From positions 24,182,893-24,246,892 of the forward strand of contig NC_092646.1 of NCBI RefSeq assembly GCF_039555335.1: DNA of 64,000 nucleotides. Direction: 5' to 3'. The notes beneath the pieces are model-generated. The model ran no database searches and was not told the origin of the DNA. It saw only the letters and a list, made by a program, of their open reading frames with translations. This DNA comes from Amphiura filiformis. Taxonomy: Eukaryota > Echinodermata > Ophiuroidea > Amphilepidida > Amphiuridae. Position numbers and translations under genes: made by a program. Each line of letters starts with the position of its first letter. The first letter of the stretch is position 1. Shown in pieces: positions 21,636 to 44,299 of the stretch.

Positions 21636-23214
21636 CCCAATTCTGACATAGCATGCCAAAATGGCAAAACTGACTTTTGATTTAAAACTCTCAAAATAGC
21701 TCAACTTTGGGTAACTTTCTGTCTGCAATTCGCTAGACTTTCTTCAGCCCCTAATAAACACATGGGGGCGCTGTTGGATGTGCTATTGAGACTCAGCACC
21801 GTCAGAGGGTGCAGGACATCTCACTAGCGAGGTGTAAATTTTTTGATTATTTCTACATAATGGAAAAGCAAAGTGTGTGGGAACCGTAAGCACAAGTCAG
21901 GAACTGGTAGTCCAATTTGAATGAGATTTCAGTATATTGCAGCCTGTTTTATGTGCAAAAAAAAAAGATATTGCTTCACATACATTTAACTGTGTATAAT
22001 TGTGTCACTTGTCAACAACTTTGTACTTTTCATGGAAACCGCTGTAGTTTGGTTCTGGTTCAAGGGTGAAAATAAGTGGAAGACAGGAGCCGTTTGGCCC
22101 CAGAAACTCTGAAATGGCCCTGGTTCCATCTCAATTTTAGTTGACCAGGGGACACTTTTCTCACAAAACTGGCCCCCTGGATAGTGAACCAAATATCAAA
22201 TTCAAATGCCCAACCACAAATCTGCCAGCATAAAAATGTGCCAAAGATTAATGAAGCTGTGAATATGACCAAAAGTGGCAATTATCAATTAGGCCTAAAA
22301 ATAAATTGTTTGCTTGTCCATAGATCACTTTCAGAAATTGGGTCAGTCGGTCTGAAGTTTTTTTCCCCTTATATCCTTTTTTTTCCAAGTACATGTACTA
22401 AAAGCATAATGTGAAGAACTTTGTATGTAAAAATATTGTGACTTTTTTGGGAAAATTGTAAATTAAAAAAAAAAAAAGTTAAACGGTCGGGACAGCCGAG
22501 ACAGTCAGTAGGACACAGCCAAGCAAACAACTTTAGGGGACCTTGGTGAGTGAGCAATGGTTTTTGCTCACTTTTGTTTAGATAGTGAACATGACTATAC
22601 AATTTACTTTCTTGTTGCAAAAATTTCAAACCTATTTTTAGACATGACTTTACCACTCAAGATCTTTGTGTGTTAAATGTATCACAAATATTTTGACTTT
22701 CACAATACATAAACTGTAGTACAGACCAGTCAGCACAGCACAATGTGTGAAGAACATTATTGTAAAGACACAAAATGTAAGATCAAGTATTTTATTTACA
22801 ATACCATAACATACATTATATCAAGGGGTCAGTGACACAAAGACATAACTCCATTTTGGCCAATCTGAGAATAATGGTCCACATTGACTTATGTAGTTTT
22901 AACTTAAAAGTCTATGTTTCACTGGCCATTGATTTAAATGGGGTGCTAAATGGAGTAACTTCTGTGTTTATTGGAGAGTGCTCATGTTTCTGTAAATTTT
23001 GATATCAAAATCTCATTTTCGCAAAAAATGGAGTTACATCTTTATGTCACTTACCCCTCATGTGAGATTACATGCCTCATTGTAATTAGTCCTTTAGTGC
23101 AAAAATATTTGATCATGTCAGTTGAAATTAAATTCAAATTCACTTTTGTTTCATGTTAGTATAAGTACAGGGTGGATTTTGGTTGAACTTAACAACCTTA
23201 CATGTGAGGAAATG

Positions 23215-23345
23215 ACCTTAATCCCCATACAGGGCGTGTAGATTTCAAATGGAGACGCCCATTCAGGCAACCCCATTTGAAATTCACACTCCCTGTGTTG
23301 AAGATTAAGGTTATGTCTTCCATAGGGGGTGTATGGATTGGGACT
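23215..23345. repeat. CCCCTGTGGAAGAT family units, intergenic
   Basis: CCCATTTGAAATTCACACTC and a GGGGGTGTATGG end in inverted arrangement. Diverged from the intronic copies. Confidence 0.65.
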
Positions 23346-23880
23346 TGAGGAACCCAATGTGGTATGGAATAAAACTTAAGCATCAGCTTCCATTTGAGAC
23401 TATTCACTACTTGCACGGTTCCGCCATTATGTACTATGTGCAAGGAGAGCCTCGAACTGACATCAGATGAAAGGAATAATTACATAACTTTAAACACAAT
23501 GTAATATGACTGGTTCGCTCCTCATTCATGTGTGATGCCAGTTTGAGGCTCTCCTCAGGCATTGTGCATAATGGCTGAACCATGCAATTAGTGAATATAA
23601 GTTTGTACCATATCTATTCTGTGGGTGGGTATTGGTGTTGTGTACATTTCAATTGCAAATTATCAGTGGAATCAAACAAGAGGAAGTTACTTACTTGATT
23701 TACCGGTTAATTTACACACTTAAAATTAAATTAAATTCCATGGCCGAGTGTTGGTTTTTCCGAAATTGAATTTGGAGTGAACAACATCGCTATGTAGCTT
23801 CCTTCACAGCCGGTTTCTGTCATTCATAATAAACTGTGAGCAACATGCAGTTTGGGCCCCCGAGACTAGAAATAGCCCGG

Positions 23881-23907
23881 ATGTCGGACCGACAGAATAA
23901 AGTTTTT
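23881..23907 (+). CDS. Candidate short start exon, unidentified
   Basis: ATG followed by nine codons (MSDRQNKVF) and then a GTAAGTT donor. The stretch sits between CHERP and the DIMT1 3' end in less repeat-dense sequence. No downstream exon could be assigned, so support is weak. Confidence 0.15.
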
Positions 23908-24325
23908 GTAAGTTGTTTTTTTGGCCCACCCTATACATTTCCTGTGTTTATTATTTGATTTTCTGACTTGGCCAAGCTATAATAATCCAACGTCTTTGCG
24001 GGCATTTTCACGTTGTAACAGATGTCATGTTTTCAGTTCCACACAGCAATTTTCAGTTCAAGTAATTAGCTTTCTTCAGGACTTTATACTCCCTATTTTT
24101 TCTGCAGAAGAGCTGGTGGAAAATTAGTCGGAATCTGTCGCAACAGGCAAACACCGGCAAGACGTTGGACTAATTTATTGATGTGTTCATAATTATGTTG
24201 AAATGTCACTCTCAGAACTTCTCGTCAAATGCCAGATGAAATAAATTATTCTCCTGTGTGAGAATTTTTTGTAAATTATTCAAGTTGCAGTGAATCATTT
24301 TATCCATGCATGACTACATGTACAT

Positions 24326-24672
24326 ATCGTTATGAATTTGGCAGACAGCCGAATACAGATTCGGCTTTTGGTAAAATTTGAATTAGCGAACAAGAGATTA
24401 ATGCTTTAGCAATGGAGGGCAGCATATCAATATTTAACAGAGATAAGACGATAACAGCATTTATAAGTAAGCAAAAGAGGGTGGCATAGAGGGTTAGCTG
24501 ACGGTGCATCACAGTACAGTCAACGATAATAGCCATTAGAAAATTGATACGCTGCCCTCTATATAGGTATAAAGCATTGATCCATTGTTCACTAATTCAA
24601 AAATAATGCATGCGTAACATGAATTTACCAACAGGCGAATCCGGATTTGGCCGTTTGCCGAATTCATAACAA
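24326..24672. mobile_element. Foldback MITE, second copy
   Basis: CGTTATGAATTTGGCAGAC on the left and GCCGAATTCATAAC on the right. Internal words GGGCAGCATATCAAT and AATAATGCATGCGTAA are shared with the 1450-1790 copy. Intergenic between CHERP and DIMT1. Confidence 0.78.
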
Positions 24673-25165
24673 TATTATTTAGTATTACTATTCGTTCAAC
24701 TTCTTCGGTGAAGCATAAGTATGGTATGGAAAATGTGTGTGTGTGCATTGTCATACCAAACCCAAGGTGGTGCTATCTGCTGGGTATGACACGCTGTACA
24801 TGATAATTTCCGTGCCAGTAATCGATCCTACTAATTCATTATTCAATGATTTACTATTATGTTTTTAGGATGGTTTTACAATGCTAAATCCATTAATCTT
24901 TGCAAAAACTAAGAATTTTGTATTCAAAATAGACCTGCTCCCATTCGGAAACAATCTGTGTATGCCGTAAATGTAGTGGCGCTATGGGCTCCCTTGACAT
25001 AACTGGAATTTTAGACACAAACTAAAAGTGCCCTCCCACAAAAATTCCACCAGCAAATAAGGGCACGTACCCTTAATTCTTGTTGGGATTTATAGAGGAG
25101 GGAGCTCTCTATTTGTACATGAAATTTACCCCAAGGCAAAGGAGCCCAGGTTCGCCATTAGGCAA

Positions 25166-25362
25166 ACCTTTACGGTATGTGTACATCCATATCAGAAGGA
25201 TACACTTGTTTAATAGCTACTACTATGTGTCTCATTTCACATAATAGCTAGGAATAAATACCAGACTCCTCTCAAGTGGAGGTCACTTCAAAATCATCCC
25301 CAAGTCACATGTGACTTGGGGATGATTTTTAGCAGCCGACAAGTGCATCCTTTTATTTACAC
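25166..25362. mobile_element. Relative of the 3402-3834 foldback element
   Basis: Shares GTGTACATCCATATCA, TGTGTCTCATTTCACATAAT and GCCGACAAGTGCATC with the first copy. It has an inner perfect palindrome around 25296-25332 (CCCCAAGTCACATGTGACTT and onward). Confidence 0.7.
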
Positions 25363-25999
25363 TTACATAGTACTCTATCACTAAATATAAAGTACACGTC
25401 ACTCCATGACTATAAAATATAAGAATTTCTCAGGTTTCTCATCTTTTCAAGTCACATTATCCCAGGGTTGGACTTCGGGTGAATCTGTGAATGTATCCTA
25501 CTTGCAAAAGGTTCTTGTATGATTTGTGTGGATCAAAAATTGATTCTGATCAATGTTCAAAATTAAAACGGATAAGTTGTCAGAATAAAAAAATGGCTAT
25601 TACAAAACTCATTTTACATCTTGCCGGACACGCTGCCCAGCTGGTAAGAATTTTTTATTGTGTGACGACCAGATACGGCTGGATATTCATGGAAAGCTGC
25701 TTCCTGTGAAACTGAGAATCATCCCAGCTAAGTGCTATCTTCATGGACTAAAAAGATACAGACAAACTCCAAACAGTCAGTCTCGGCATCGCCTGGTAAT
25801 GAGGGCCGATTGATCCATGAAGTGCGTCAGACAAAACTGCTACTCGCTTTTTTACGGTCTTTTCACACAAATGCGAAGACACGCAACTTGGGTGTTTCTT
25901 TGTTCAACATTGGCATGGACCATCAGCTCAATTGAAGTGTACTGTTCCAAAACTAGCTCAGTTCACCAGCACTTCTTAGTCATTAACATTATTGCATTA

Positions 26000-26216
26000 C
26001 CGTAAAACCGCGTCTACAAGCATAATAGTGTTTTTTATGAAAGCTAAATTAATTCGAAGCAAGCGTAAATATACCAATACAATAGATTGATCTTAAATAA
26101 TACTTGTTTGCATATGCTTGGATCCGTAATTTATTTGTTCGAACTCCATAATGGTGCCTGGATTAATGTAGCTTTCATCAGAAGCACTCTATATGCTTGT
26201 AGATGGGGTTTTGCGG
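26000..26216. mobile_element. TA-flanked MITE, CCGTAAAACC family, opposite orientation
   Basis: CCGTAAAACCGCGTCTACAA and GTAGATGGGGTTTTGCGG ends with TA at 25998-25999 and 26217-26218. The interior matches the complement of 17120-17338. 217 bp against 219 bp. Confidence 0.87.
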
Positions 26217-26462
26217 TATTAGTCATGTTTTCTTGAATTTGAATATTGATTCTAGTAATTGAGGAATACTCATAGTCACAGTTAAAATTATAATTCCAAA
26301 AAACAACCATCTGAAAATATTGGCTACACAGTAATATATGTGCTGGTGAAGTGATGAAGTTTTGAAAAGCACTTTAACATTTGAAGAGCGTGTCCCTGTG
26401 TCTCCACCACTTTCGACACATTGTCATAAAATATAAATATTGTTGTTTATGTCAAGGTCACG

Positions 26463-37731
<11,269 letters not shown>

Positions 37732-38803
37732 CTTGATAGACTTGTGCAAACTTTATACCGTCAAAACAAGTGAAACTTTTGATTTCTTGAGGCTAAAATC
37801 AAACACGTTTCTATATCCTGATATTGCGTAATGATTTGTTTACGATTGTAAACTTACAGGCGCACACCACTAGGAGCTAATAGTTCGAGAACGTGTAGTA
37901 TAATTGGGGTGAAAGTAAACTACCCGCGGTATAATTGCTTTTAAATTTTCTCTTTCAATATCTTTCTTCTAATTAATTTCAGTCAAATACTAACAGTTTT
38001 ACTTGAATTGTTTGACTATCCACTATCATCGTGGGTATGCTCCCCCGGAACTTTGAGGTGGTGGGTCTTTGGGCGTAGCGGTAGAAGGGGGGGGGCCTCT
38101 TTGGAGCTGCGAACAGTCAACTTTCTAGCTAGCTGCTAGCTGGTTGGCCAAAAAAATCTGAAATCATGAGGAAGCAATTCTTTTAAAGCTGAAATGATTA
38201 AAATCAAGGATCTTTCAGTGCTGTTTTGGTCAAAATTCAGGGTTTTTGGAGCTGCGTGCCAAAAACTCGGTCTTTGGCCGGGAAGCGGGGGGGTAGCATT
38301 CCTGTATTATTATTATCGGTCCTTTTCCATTGTGTCACCAATGATCAGGGCCTACGGGGGAAAACTGGTCACCATAAACGTGGGTATTTTTGTCAAAACA
38401 CCCATTAAATAATGATCGGTCCCTAAAAAGGGAAACAGTAATATTCACATTATGCAAAATGTCCTGCTCACTACTGTATACTGACACTATAGGCCTAAAT
38501 TTTTATTTAGTTCACTTGAACCCAAAATTTGGCATTATGCAAAGGGGGCCGAGGGGGAGCGACCACTAGAAATTTTGGTGGCTCGATGTCCATAGCCCCT
38601 AAAAGGAGGGGTGTTTTTTGGCATGTCAAAACGGGGGGCAAATATGTTTTGCACATAAAGGGGGAAGTGACGGTAGGCCTATGTGCCTATACCAGCGTGG
38701 CGATGGCGCGAAGTAGGGCCTATCGGGATAATCGGGTACAAAACGTTATTTTAAAAAAGGGGCCGGTTCATACGTACAAGCAAAATGATTAAGGCGGGCC
38801 ATA

Positions 38804-39237
38804 TAAGGGGCTGTGCAATAATTATGAGCCCTTGGGGTAGGGTAAAATTGGGGGGCAAGAAATGTTTGGTGAACCGAAAGGGGGGCCGGGTAAGCAATTT
38901 TTGGCAAGCTGAGAGGGGGGGGGCAAGTGATTTTTGGCACACATTCTTGGGGCGCCTTTTAAATAAAACGCTCTAAAAGGGCTTTGGAAACCGTACAGAA
39001 ACGTTTAAATATGCAAATTTGTATGCTCGCTGCGCTCGCAACATGTATATACACCATTTAAGGTTTGCAAATTGGGATCCCAAAAATTTGGTATGTGCAA
39101 GGGGGGGGGCAAAGATTTTTTGGCTGGCCGAGAGGGGGGGAAGCGATTACCGTATTGGCGGGCCGAGGGGGGAAAGCGATTTTTGGCGAGCCTTTTGGAA
39201 CTTTTACACCCGGGGCTCATTATTGCACAGCCCCTAA
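38804..39237. mobile_element. Inverted-repeat element with GGGGCTGTGCAATAAT ends
   Basis: The left AGGGGCTGTGCAATAATTAT and the right CTCATTATTGCACAGCCCC pair. The interior is G-rich with repeated GGCAAGCGATTTTTGGC-like words. No clear target duplication. Lies between DIMT1 and the SAP18-like exon. Confidence 0.7.
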
Positions 39238-39447
39238 TATTTTGAAAAAAGGGGTCATTGGGTAAAGATTTCAAAAAGGGGTCATCAGGTAGAAAATTTT
39301 GGAGCAAAATTCTTATTCTTGTTTCAAATTTTCCAAATTTGCAGCACCCCATCACTCATCAGGGAATAAAATAAGATTGTTTTCTTCGCCGGTTATAGTG
39401 ATCTGCGCCCTAAACTTCCTACGTGGTGGCGCTCTTTCTTTAGCAAA

Positions 39448-39522
39448 ATGGCGTCCTATGTAGAGTCTCGCGTGACAGAAGTGGAGAATAAACCTGCTGG
39501 AAAACCAGTTGATAGGGAAAAG
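39448..39522 (+). CDS. SAP18: Probable first coding exon of SAP18
   Basis: AAAATGG is a good start context and the exon gives 25 codons ending at AAG|GTAAGT (phase 0). The product ESRVTEVENKPAGKPVDREK has the order of the N-terminus of SAP18 (VESRV, acidic/Lys-rich spacer, P-[IV]-DREK before TCPLLLRVF). SAP18 is a small ubiquitin-fold subunit of the ASAP splicing/exon-junction complex and of Sin3 corepressor. I searched 39.5-57.8 kb by eye for an exon coding TCPLLL or IYTWMDATL and found none. The remaining exons are either beyond what I could spot or absent. The match is a short N-terminal stretch only, so the call is probable. Upstream 39400-39447 is a GC-richer, TATA-less stretch that would fit a promoter. 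Confidence 0.6.
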
Positions 39523-39769
39523 GTAAGTTTCAAAGACAAACCATATTATTGATAAAACTCTTAGCTATATACTGATTGCAATTAATAGAGTAATTTGGGT
39601 CTGAATCGCCCTTACTATTGTCCAAAACCATCGAGTGGAAAATGGCCAAGCTTCCGAATTATGCACTGGACTTCTGCTAGCGCTGCTGAGTTGAGATACA
39701 AATACCTAATTTTTACCTATTATAATAGTATACCTGATCTCATGTACCAATACCTTTTAGTCATGAAAA

Positions 39770-39995
39770 TATATGAATGAACCCCGTTCATACATACCAG
39801 AACATTTTGTGATTCTTATTTCATCAAAATAATAACAAAAAATAACAAGTAACATCTTTAAAAACCATGAATTTCCTTCGTTTTCCCTACCCAGCGATCG
39901 CACATCCGGGCCACGAACATAAACGCTGTTTATGCCCGGCTCTCGACCAATCACGCGCGCCGTTATATAGCGTGTATGTATGAACTTTCGCATCT
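39770..39995. mobile_element. Inverted-repeat element with GCTGTTTATGCCCGG core, copy at 47990-48212
   Basis: Both copies share AACATTTTGTGATTCTTATT-like sequence, CAAAATAATAACAAAAA, TGCTGTTTATGCCCGGCTCT and GTGTATGTATGAA. TTCATACATA at the left and TATGTATGAA at the right are inverted ends. Confidence 0.75.
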
Positions 39996-39999
39996 TGCA

Positions 40000-42900
40000 G
40001 TTGCACACAAGGTCAAGGTTAAAGTATTAAAGCATACGGTATGTTTTTGTACCGGGGCCAGCAAAGCTGGCCGCGGTACTTATTAGTTGGATATAAAAAA
40101 TTGCTGTTTCTAGGCTATGTATGAAACAGAAATTCATAAAGAAAACACGTACCTGAATCAAGTTGTTTTGATGATGATTTATGCTTGTAATGTGTAAACA
40201 TATAACTTGTGGTTGAACTGATATCAGAAATATTGTGTTGATTTTGCATGGTAAGGTAAAATAGGTATATGTTTTAGGAAAATAATTTTTCTGAATCTAG
40301 ACTAGGAAGTTTTGCTGGTTCTCTTCACTAGAACACTTATCTTGGCAGGCTATGGGATCATGTGGGCAGACACACCGGGTACCGTACCATACATGCTTTG
40401 TGTGAGTTCAGTATCTCAGTGTGTTGTATGGTATGTGATCCAATATCTCTGGTGAGAGCTACCTGCTGAGTTATGATGACATATTTAATTTACACATCTT
40501 ACTCTATTCATGTTCCTGGTGGTTTGTCTGTGGTGGTCTGTTATCTTAATATGTGTTGGATAATTTTCAACAACATGTAACATGTTTGACCATGCAACAT
40601 GCAGTAAACATGGTAAAAGTTGAATCCCTCACATCGAAGACCTGTAGGCCTATTAATAAATAAGCAAGATCACTGAATATTGGAAATATGTACATTTCCT
40701 GGTAACACGATGATGACCAAAAGCTATTGATGCACACATCACCTTCAAATATTTGGGGCTATTTTTATGATGACAAATATGTCACAACTCGAATGAAGCA
40801 TTAGGGCATAGGTCCTAAGCAATGATTGAATTTTATATTATCAGTAAACAGTCAATTCTTGGCTTTAAAGGTGCTATTTTTGGGTTCAGTTTTCGAAAAA
40901 TAATATTTCTCGAAATTTTGCTTGTTACTTTGTATGCTTAAATTCTCAAAAAACAAAAAGAGCTATGAATGAATTAATATAAGGTGCAAACGTCGGTTGT
41001 TTTTTAGGCCACAAGACCATTTAGCAATCCATGTATGTGGGGTATATGTGTAGAGGTGTTTGTACCCTAACAGTGTCTGCTTCCTACTCATGCCATCCAA
41101 ACCTGGTGATAATAATATTTGAGTAGGAGGACAGGTGAATTAGTGTCAACTAGGAATAATCCTTTTCACCATGATTATACCACCAATCAACCAGTACTTC
41201 CCACCATCCAAAATCTCCCTATTTTGCCAGCCAACAATATCACATAAATATCAGAGATTACCCCATATGTTAAATTGCAAGCATCCAACCAAGGCCAATC
41301 AATTAGATGTACATCCTTGAATCACAATTGTCATTTTAAAACCATGTCTCGCCTGTCAAATATTACACATTACAAGCATCTTTCAGAAGGATTATTTAAT
41401 CTTCACATGAAATCATTCCTGTCCCGGTACATCCCTTTTTAAAGGGTTTTTTATTAGCAATACAAACATACCTTTTATTTTTTTTGAACAAGCTTTATTT
41501 TGTTCCAAAATGCACATTTTAATCACAATTTTTGATGTAAAAGAGCTGAATGCAAATTAACCGGTGACCCAAACTCCTTCGCGCGCGCAGCAGGCGCATA
41601 GCGACTAATTTAGGATTGGTGGGATCACCAAAGTGTGAAATGTAGAAAACCCATATTATTGTCGCGTCGTAGCGGCCATCCCTGAGCGCGTGCGCAATGC
41701 AGGGGGGTGTCTGAGGTGGGATGTGCCCTAGTACAGGGAACCCATACCGTAGTAGCTCTGCACAACGGTATGGGACGAAGTGTATACGAAAAGCTAGTGC
41801 AACGCAATTGCATGATTTCAATTAGAGTTTGTACTAAAAAAATACAAGGCTCCTGTAGCTTAAATAGTTGCATGTTTGTCATAATATTAATAACACAGCT
41901 TCTTGTACTTCTTACCTAAACTCCTATGCTTGAAATTGTAATAAATACTCCATTACTTATCCAGAATAAATAAAAATTCATTAGCACATGATCCAAGTCC
42001 GTGCACCCAAACTGAGATGGCACTTCAGTGCAAACTTAGATAGGGCATCACCAATAACGAAAATGTCATACCGATAAATGATGTGTCTGTTTGCCCGTTT
42101 TTTTTAAGTTTGCCTTGCGAACTAGATGTGCCCCCCTCAGGATTGTGGAATTTTTGAAAATGAAGGTCTCACATTATTGAAACCATTTGGTTGATCTTGT
42201 TTACACTATTTGTGTACACAATTTTCGTTTGAAAAAGTCTGAACGGCTCGTCAAAATTGCTTCCCCCCTCGGTCCACCAAAAATCTTTTGCCCCCCCCTT
42301 TACACATTTATGCCAAATAATTTGCACTCATTTCGCAAACTTTTCAGAGGAAAACAAGCTTTTTTAGCGATTTCACGAAGTTTTGCCCATCAAAAATGCC
42401 CTTAAAATTAGCTTTTTTTTTCAAACGCGAACAATTTTTTAAAGATGCATTTTTTGTTGTTGACAGAAACGTGTAGGCCTATGTGCCTACGACAAGTCCC
42501 GAGGCCTAAAGTTTGGGCGTTTTTGTTTCCCAAAATAAGAATTGCGAGCAATATTCTGAGAAAAATGAATACTTGAATATTATTTTGTCTTTTTTAAAAA
42601 ATATTTTAAACAAAATATTGGTCGGATCAATCCTTCTGATCCGAGCCATGGCTACGCGCCTGTCGCCCAGCACAAGCTTTTGATGTACTCTCGTTTTGAC
42701 GATGATTTACCCTCGCGTATCAAGCATTTTCAAGTGTGCTTTACAGGTTTTTACTGTGTGACGCAATTCTGCATTTATTCAAGTTGCCGAATTTCTCAAA
42801 AAACGTGATGTATTTTGCTTTTAAAAATTCCCTTATTTCACAAACTGTTTGCCACTTTCCACTCATAGCTCATCTGATCATTTTTTTATGTCACAGACGT
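40000..42900. other. Region downstream of the SAP18-like exon, no exon recognised
   Basis: A/T-rich sequence in which SAP18 exons were expected but not found. GC-richer islands at 41580-41770 contain no coherent reading frame. TTTTGCCCCCCC/G-rich fragments near 42240-42300 belong to the dispersed G-rich repeats. Confidence 0.5.
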
Positions 42901-42948
42901 GATGCTTATGTCACAAAGGTATTTTTTGCTTTTCTGATAATTTTTTAA

Positions 42949-43281
42949 AGGAGTATTTCGTGATCCTAGCATCTTCTTTTTATGACATTTTTCAGTACAT
43001 ATCCACGAAAAAAGCCTATTCCCAAAATTTCAGTTGATTCCGATTTTGCGTTTGAGTTATGCATGATTATGTGTATTACACTGCTCCATAGACAATGCGT
43101 TGTAATTTCGTTCTGGTGCACCAGAACGAAATTCAAATTTCACGATATCTTTGCAAAACGAATTAATCTGCAAGAAATATTTTGTACATAAACATTATGT
43201 AGCCAGAGGTTTCCAGTGATATAAAAATCTCAACTTTTTTGAGAAAAGTGGGGGATGAGGCTGTGGATCACGAAATGCCCT
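42949..43281. mobile_element. TTAA-flanked MITE with CATTTCGTGATCC ends
   Basis: AGGAGTATTTCGTGATCC and GGATCACGAAATGCCCT with TTAA at 42945-42948 and 43282-43285. A diverged one-end copy begins near 10900 (GGGGCATTTCGTGATCC). Confidence 0.85.
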
Positions 43282-43860
43282 TTAATTGGTTTTTGAAACT
43301 TCTTAGCAGAAAATAAGCTGTTTTCACTAGTTTTCAAAAAGTTGCTTTAACCTTGTTTTTTACCCCATAATTTCCCTCTTTCCAATTAGACCAATACATT
43401 AAACCTTAACTTCAGCTGGCCACTGTTTAACCTTGATGCAAAAGTAAACCTTCATGCAAAAGTAATAATTTAGTTTCTATATAATAGCGAGTGTGGTCTA
43501 AAGGAAAAGATCGCAAAAAGCCATGTGACGTGACCTCGAGATCGCATTTCAATTTTATTTCTTTTATCATCATGCTGTTCTGTATTCCCCAATGATGTTA
43601 TTGTCAATTGAAGTAAAATGTAATTACTGCAAACTATTTTTTAATTCGAGTGTCTAAATATTGTGTTATGATTGATTCTTTATTAGATATTTGCAGTTAT
43701 ATTAGGTGTTTAAAAATGATTTATTGTAAAATTGTTTCATCTGACAATGATAATAAATACCGGTAATAAAAAAAATTAAAAAAATTAGAGGGTCTTTTTT
43801 TTAAATTATAATTTATTGTTTTTTTGCAATCCAAAGTGCTTTAATTACAGTAAAATTTAA

Positions 43861-44190
43861 GGTGGTACTACACCCATGGCAAATTTTGTGCCTATTTTTG
43901 CATTTTTCTTCAAAAATTAAGGCGCATTGTTGACAAGTAAGATGTATATTATAGGGGCAAAGTACGGCAAAATTTTATTTCAGCACAGACAACAGTTGTG
44001 GAGTGACAGTCAAAAATGAGGGAAACCCAATCAATAAATCAATAACTACTTGTCTTGAGTCACTGAAATTTCAGTGTAGTAACTGGATTCATTTATATAC
44101 ATAACTTTCGTTACCAGTGTTTTATTAGTTTTTGAGAAAAATGCAAAAATAGTCACAGATTTATCAAGGGGTGTAGCGTGTAGTACCACC
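43861..44190. mobile_element. TTAA-flanked MITE with GGTGGTACTACACCC ends
   Basis: GGTGGTACTACACCC and GTGTAGTACCACC with TTAA at 43857-43860 and 44191-44194. Both ends also share a TATTTTTGCATTTTTCT segment. Confidence 0.87.
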
Positions 44191-44299
44191 TTAAGGTTTT
44201 ATATTACCGGTAATTAAAACAGGAGATCTCAGGTTTTATTCAGAGTTCACTGATCAAGTGGTGGCTAAACACATCGCGTGCATGTGTATTATTGATATA

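Noticed and set aside
25491-25935. Two overlapping frames of 67-72 codons
   Set aside because: No splice-consistent extension, no recognised motif; likely chance frames in intergenic DNA.
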